Both the position numbers and the translations under genes were made by a program. The notes under the pieces were generated by a model. That model searched no databases and was not told the DNA's origin. It saw only the letters and a list, made by a program, of their open reading frames with translations. From DTDR01 sp964505415 (GTDB lineage: Bacteria; Hydrothermota; Tepidihabitantia; Tepidihabitantales; DTDR01), in contig CAZDHW010000008.1 of the NCBI GenBank assembly GCA_964505415.1, positions 1 to 64,000 on the forward strand: a stretch of 64,000 nt of DNA, written 5' to 3'. Of the stretch, positions 61,908 to 64,000 are shown in pieces (within the stretch, counting starts at the first letter, position 1; each line of letters begins with the position of its first letter).

Positions 61908-62635
61908 ATAATTACCAAGCAGTCATTCTGGCAGCTGGTCGCAGTCGCCGAATTGGTATTCCTTATCCAAAAGTTTTTTTGCCTTACAAGAAACAGCCAA
62001 TAATTATCTATCTTTTAAAAAAACTATTAAAGATTAAAAAAATTGAAAAGGTTATCATTGTTTTTAATCAAGAGGGTTTAAAAGAAGCTAAAGAATACTA
62101 TTGGGATTATTTTTCTAATCCTCGAGTTTTACTTGCTTGTCAAGAAGAGCCGAAGGGTACGGGCGATGCTTTGCTTACTGCTTTACCTTTTTTAAAAGCT
62201 ACTGATAAAATCATTGTCCTTTGCGGTGATACTCCCTTGATTGAAAAGTCGACATTAGCAAGGATGATTAAATTGTATGAGAAAGAAAAACCAGGAATTA
62301 TTATTCTAACATCTCTTTTGAAAAATCCTACTGGTTACGGAAGAATTTTGCGAAATAAAAAAAAGGAAATTGTTGCGATTGTTGAAGAAAAGAACGCTTC
62401 ACCAAAAATTAAAAGAATAAAAGAAGTAAATAGTGGTTGTTATCTTTTTGATTTAACCAGTGTTGGTGATTTAGTTAAAGAGATTAAAGAAAATGAATTA
62501 ACGAAAGAGTATTATTTGACCGATTTAGTAAAATTGGCAATCACTAAAAAAATAAAAGTGTTAGGGATAAAAACTAAAAGTAGGGAGATAAAGGGAATAA
62601 ATACCTACCAAGATTATCTTTCCCTTTTAAAATGA
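61898..62635 (+). CDS. GlmU-like nucleotidyltransferase, pyrophosphorylase domain only
   Basis: 245 aa from TTG, overlapping panD by 10 nt. AVILAAGRSRRIGIPYPKVFLPY is the NTP-transferase loop. PKGTGDALLTALPFL, VLCGDTPLI, NPTGYGRILR and EVNSGCYLFDL follow GlmU order. The left-handed beta-helix acetyltransferase half of GlmU is absent. It may make UDP-GlcNAc or another sugar nucleotide. Confidence 0.85.
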   Translation: MSINNYQAVILAAGRSRRIGIPYPKVFLPYKKQPIIIYLLKKLLKIKKIEKVIIVFNQEGLKEAKEYYWDYFSNPRVLLACQEEPKGTGDALLTALPFLKATDKIIVLCGDTPLIEKSTLARMIKLYEKEKPGIIILTSLLKNPTGYGRILRNKKKEIVAIVEEKNASPKIKRIKEVNSGCYLFDLTSVGDLVKEIKENELTKEYYLTDLVKLAITKKIKVLGIKTKSREIKGINTYQDYLSLLK

Positions 62636-63102
62636 AAAAAATACTTTTTCTCTTTTCACTTTCCTTGCTGGTTCTTTTGGGATTATTTTTCTTGAAGAAA
62701 AAAATAATTAAAAATCACATCAATAATGATTATTCGGTTTCTTTACCAATCGGCCTTATTAACGGTAGTGGCGACCCTTTAGCTGACAAACTTTTTTGTA
62801 AATATTTACAAAAACATAATTTTTTGGTATCATATGTGATAACAATAGACGATACTTTCGAAAAGACTATTGTGATTGAGCACATTGATAAAAATTTAAA
62901 AAACGGAAAAAGATTGCAAAAATATTTAGCCTATAAGAAACCGCAGAAATTTCTTTATTGGTCAGCTAAGAAGATATTGTTATTAAATCGTCTCTGTTAT
63001 CCGCCAATATATCTTTTTATTGATTCTACTTTAAATCTATCGGCTTCAATAATTTTGGGAAAAGATTATTTAGCGATTATCAAAGATGGAAAATCTTATT
63101 GA
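62632..63102 (+). CDS. LytR_C-domain-like membrane protein
   Basis: 156 aa. One N-terminal membrane helix (about 3-21) precedes LPIGLINGSGDPLADKLFCKYLQKHNFLV, which matches the start of the LytR C-terminal domain (NGxG..A..L). The rest is a mixed alpha/beta domain ending ASIILGKDYL. The catalytic LytR-CpsA-Psr domain is absent. Overlaps neighbours by 4 and 17 nt. Position before rsfS is commonly seen for LytR_C genes. Function uncertain. Confidence 0.65.
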   Translation: MKKILFLFSLSLLVLLGLFFLKKKIIKNHINNDYSVSLPIGLINGSGDPLADKLFCKYLQKHNFLVSYVITIDDTFEKTIVIEHIDKNLKNGKRLQKYLAYKKPQKFLYWSAKKILLLNRLCYPPIYLFIDSTLNLSASIILGKDYLAIIKDGKSY

Positions 63103-63427
63103 TTATATCGTTAACATTTTAATTAATAAAAAGGCTACCGATATTTTGCTTTTAGATTTACGCCGGCTTTCACCGATAGCCGATTATTTTCTCATTGCTA
63201 CTGCTACTTCTATCCCTCATGCGCAGTCATTGTGCGATGAGATTGAGTTGAGAATCAAGCAAGAATTTGGACTTTTGCCCCACCATATTGAAGGTTATAA
63301 TCCGGCACAATGGATTTTGATTGATTATATTGATGTAGTAATCCATATCTTTCTTAAAGAGATTAGAGAATTCTACGGTTTAGAAAGGCTTTGGGGTGAT
63401 GCTCCGCAAAAAAGATATGCTGAGTGA
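63086..63427 (+). CDS. rsfS: Ribosome silencing factor RsfS
   Basis: 113 aa. KKATDILLLDLRRLSPIADYFLIATATSIPHAQSLCDEIE and WILIDYIDVVIHIFLKEIREFYGLERLWGDAP are diagnostic. It binds L14 and blocks subunit joining under starvation. It overlaps the LytR_C-like gene and argS. Confidence 0.96.
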   Translation: MENLIDYIVNILINKKATDILLLDLRRLSPIADYFLIATATSIPHAQSLCDEIELRIKQEFGLLPHHIEGYNPAQWILIDYIDVVIHIFLKEIREFYGLERLWGDAPQKRYAE

Positions 63428-64000
63428 GAAGATTATCAGCACCTTAAAAAATGCCGAAATCGAAATTCCTGAAGGTCACGAGATTGAGTTTATAAAAGAA
63501 GAAAATTTTGGCGATTATGCCTCTAATGTCTTATTTTTATTAAGTAAAAAATTAAAAAAATCTCCTTTAGAAATTGGTAAGGAAGTTTTAGAAAGAATAA
63601 AAACCGATACCGATTATGAAAAAATTGAGATTGGTGGCAACGGGTTTCTCAATTTTACCTTTGCTTTTGATTTTTTAAGGAAAGAGTTAAAAAAAGTCTT
63701 TTCTCCTGATTATCTTTCTTTTGATATTGGCAAGAAGAAAAAAATAAACTTAGAATTTATCTCAGCTAATCCTACCGGCCCTCTTTCGGTTGTTCAAGCT
63801 CGAGCCGGTGCCTATGGAAATGCTTTAGCTAACCTTTTACGTTTTGTTAATTATGAGGTCTTTACTGAATACTATATAAATGATTGTGGTACGCAAGTTG
63901 ATTTATTAGAAAAAAGTTTAATCTACCGGATAAACGAACTGAAAGGAATAAAAAGCGAATTTCCGCAAGGCGGTTATCCCGGAGAATATTTAATTACCAT
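63417..64000 (+). CDS. argS: Arginyl-tRNA synthetase (N-terminal part, cut by window end)
   Basis: The frame is open from ATG 63417 (or in-frame ATG 63399) to the window end. The additional N-terminal domain has GDYASNVLFLLSKKLKKSPLEIGKE. The catalytic start reads INLEFISANPTGPLSVVQARAGAYG, then VFTEYYINDCGTQVDLLEKSL. The HIGH-equivalent position carries SVVQAR instead of HxGHxR; related ArgRS variants with N-[IV]-V-x-AR are known to me from other bacteria. Charges tRNA-Arg. Confidence 0.92.
   Translation, partial: MLSEKIISTLKNAEIEIPEGHEIEFIKEENFGDYASNVLFLLSKKLKKSPLEIGKEVLERIKTDTDYEKIEIGGNGFLNFTFAFDFLRKELKKVFSPDYLSFDIGKKKKINLEFISANPTGPLSVVQARAGAYGNALANLLRFVNYEVFTEYYINDCGTQVDLLEKSLIYRINELKGIKSEFPQGGYPGEYLIT

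Overview
The window is an AT-rich bacterial chromosome segment (one scaffold join of 100 Ns at 23851-23950). It belongs to a diderm: it encodes an LptD/OstA-like outer-membrane protein, predicted outer-membrane beta-barrels, several lipoboxes and a type IV pilin-like protein. The mix of secreted gingipain-type (C25), M14 and S9-type hydrolases, secreted proteins with LFD/NxxGQ-like C-terminal tails, a serpin and a TRL-like lipoprotein resembles candidate phylum WOR-3/Stahlbacteria-like genomes. That placement is inference from gene content only. The rRNA is strikingly GC-rich against AT-rich flanks, which fits a thermophile.

Layout: 1-1090 holds the 3' part of 23S rRNA and 5S rRNA. 1283-9140 holds a pilin-like gene, sppA (with an N-terminal barrel-like extension), an lptD-like gene, a secreted protein and holA; leuS and a pair of ABC-2 permeases follow to 13637. 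13638-14160 is gene debris. Then come two tandem lipoprotein paralogues, pdxA, rsmG (convergent) and a LivJ-type binding protein. 18483-23849 is a six-gene poly-gamma-glutamate cluster: pgsB, pgsC, pgsW, then a periplasmic protein, a beta-barrel and a beta-propeller lipoprotein.

24416-34512 holds a membrane-anchored DnaQ-type exonuclease, a serpin, a TRL-like lipoprotein, moxR, yceD, an ftsK/M50/cca/DUF3467 operon and an L,D-transpeptidase paired with a catalytically dead paralogue. 34513-45500 is a minus-strand block: uvrB/DUF4175-like/TPR, ychF, pth, rplY, prs, tRNA-Gln, ispE and a GIY-YIG-like gene. 45500-57488 holds the S9-type hydrolase, queG, a glycosyltransferase, asd, a frameshifted GxxExxY gene, and the M14 and C25 peptidases. 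57752-64000 holds a Clp1/Grc3-like kinase and the rpsM-rpsK-rpsD-rpoA-rplQ operon, extended by panD, a short glmU-like gene, a LytR_C-like gene, rsfS and the start of argS.

The most interesting things seen are these. (i) A recurrent promoter layout, TTGAca - 15 to 17 bp - TAtAAT, places the start codon only 5-9 nt after the -10 box, implying leaderless mRNAs for about a dozen housekeeping genes; secreted or structural proteins instead use Shine-Dalgarno leaders. (ii) The PGA cluster carries outer-membrane-type accessory genes. (iii) A tandem active/dead L,D-transpeptidase pair. (iv) The ispE reading frame runs straight through the downstream tRNA-Gln gene. (v) A C25 peptidase has Gln at the catalytic His position. 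(vi) SppA is fused to a barrel-like domain.
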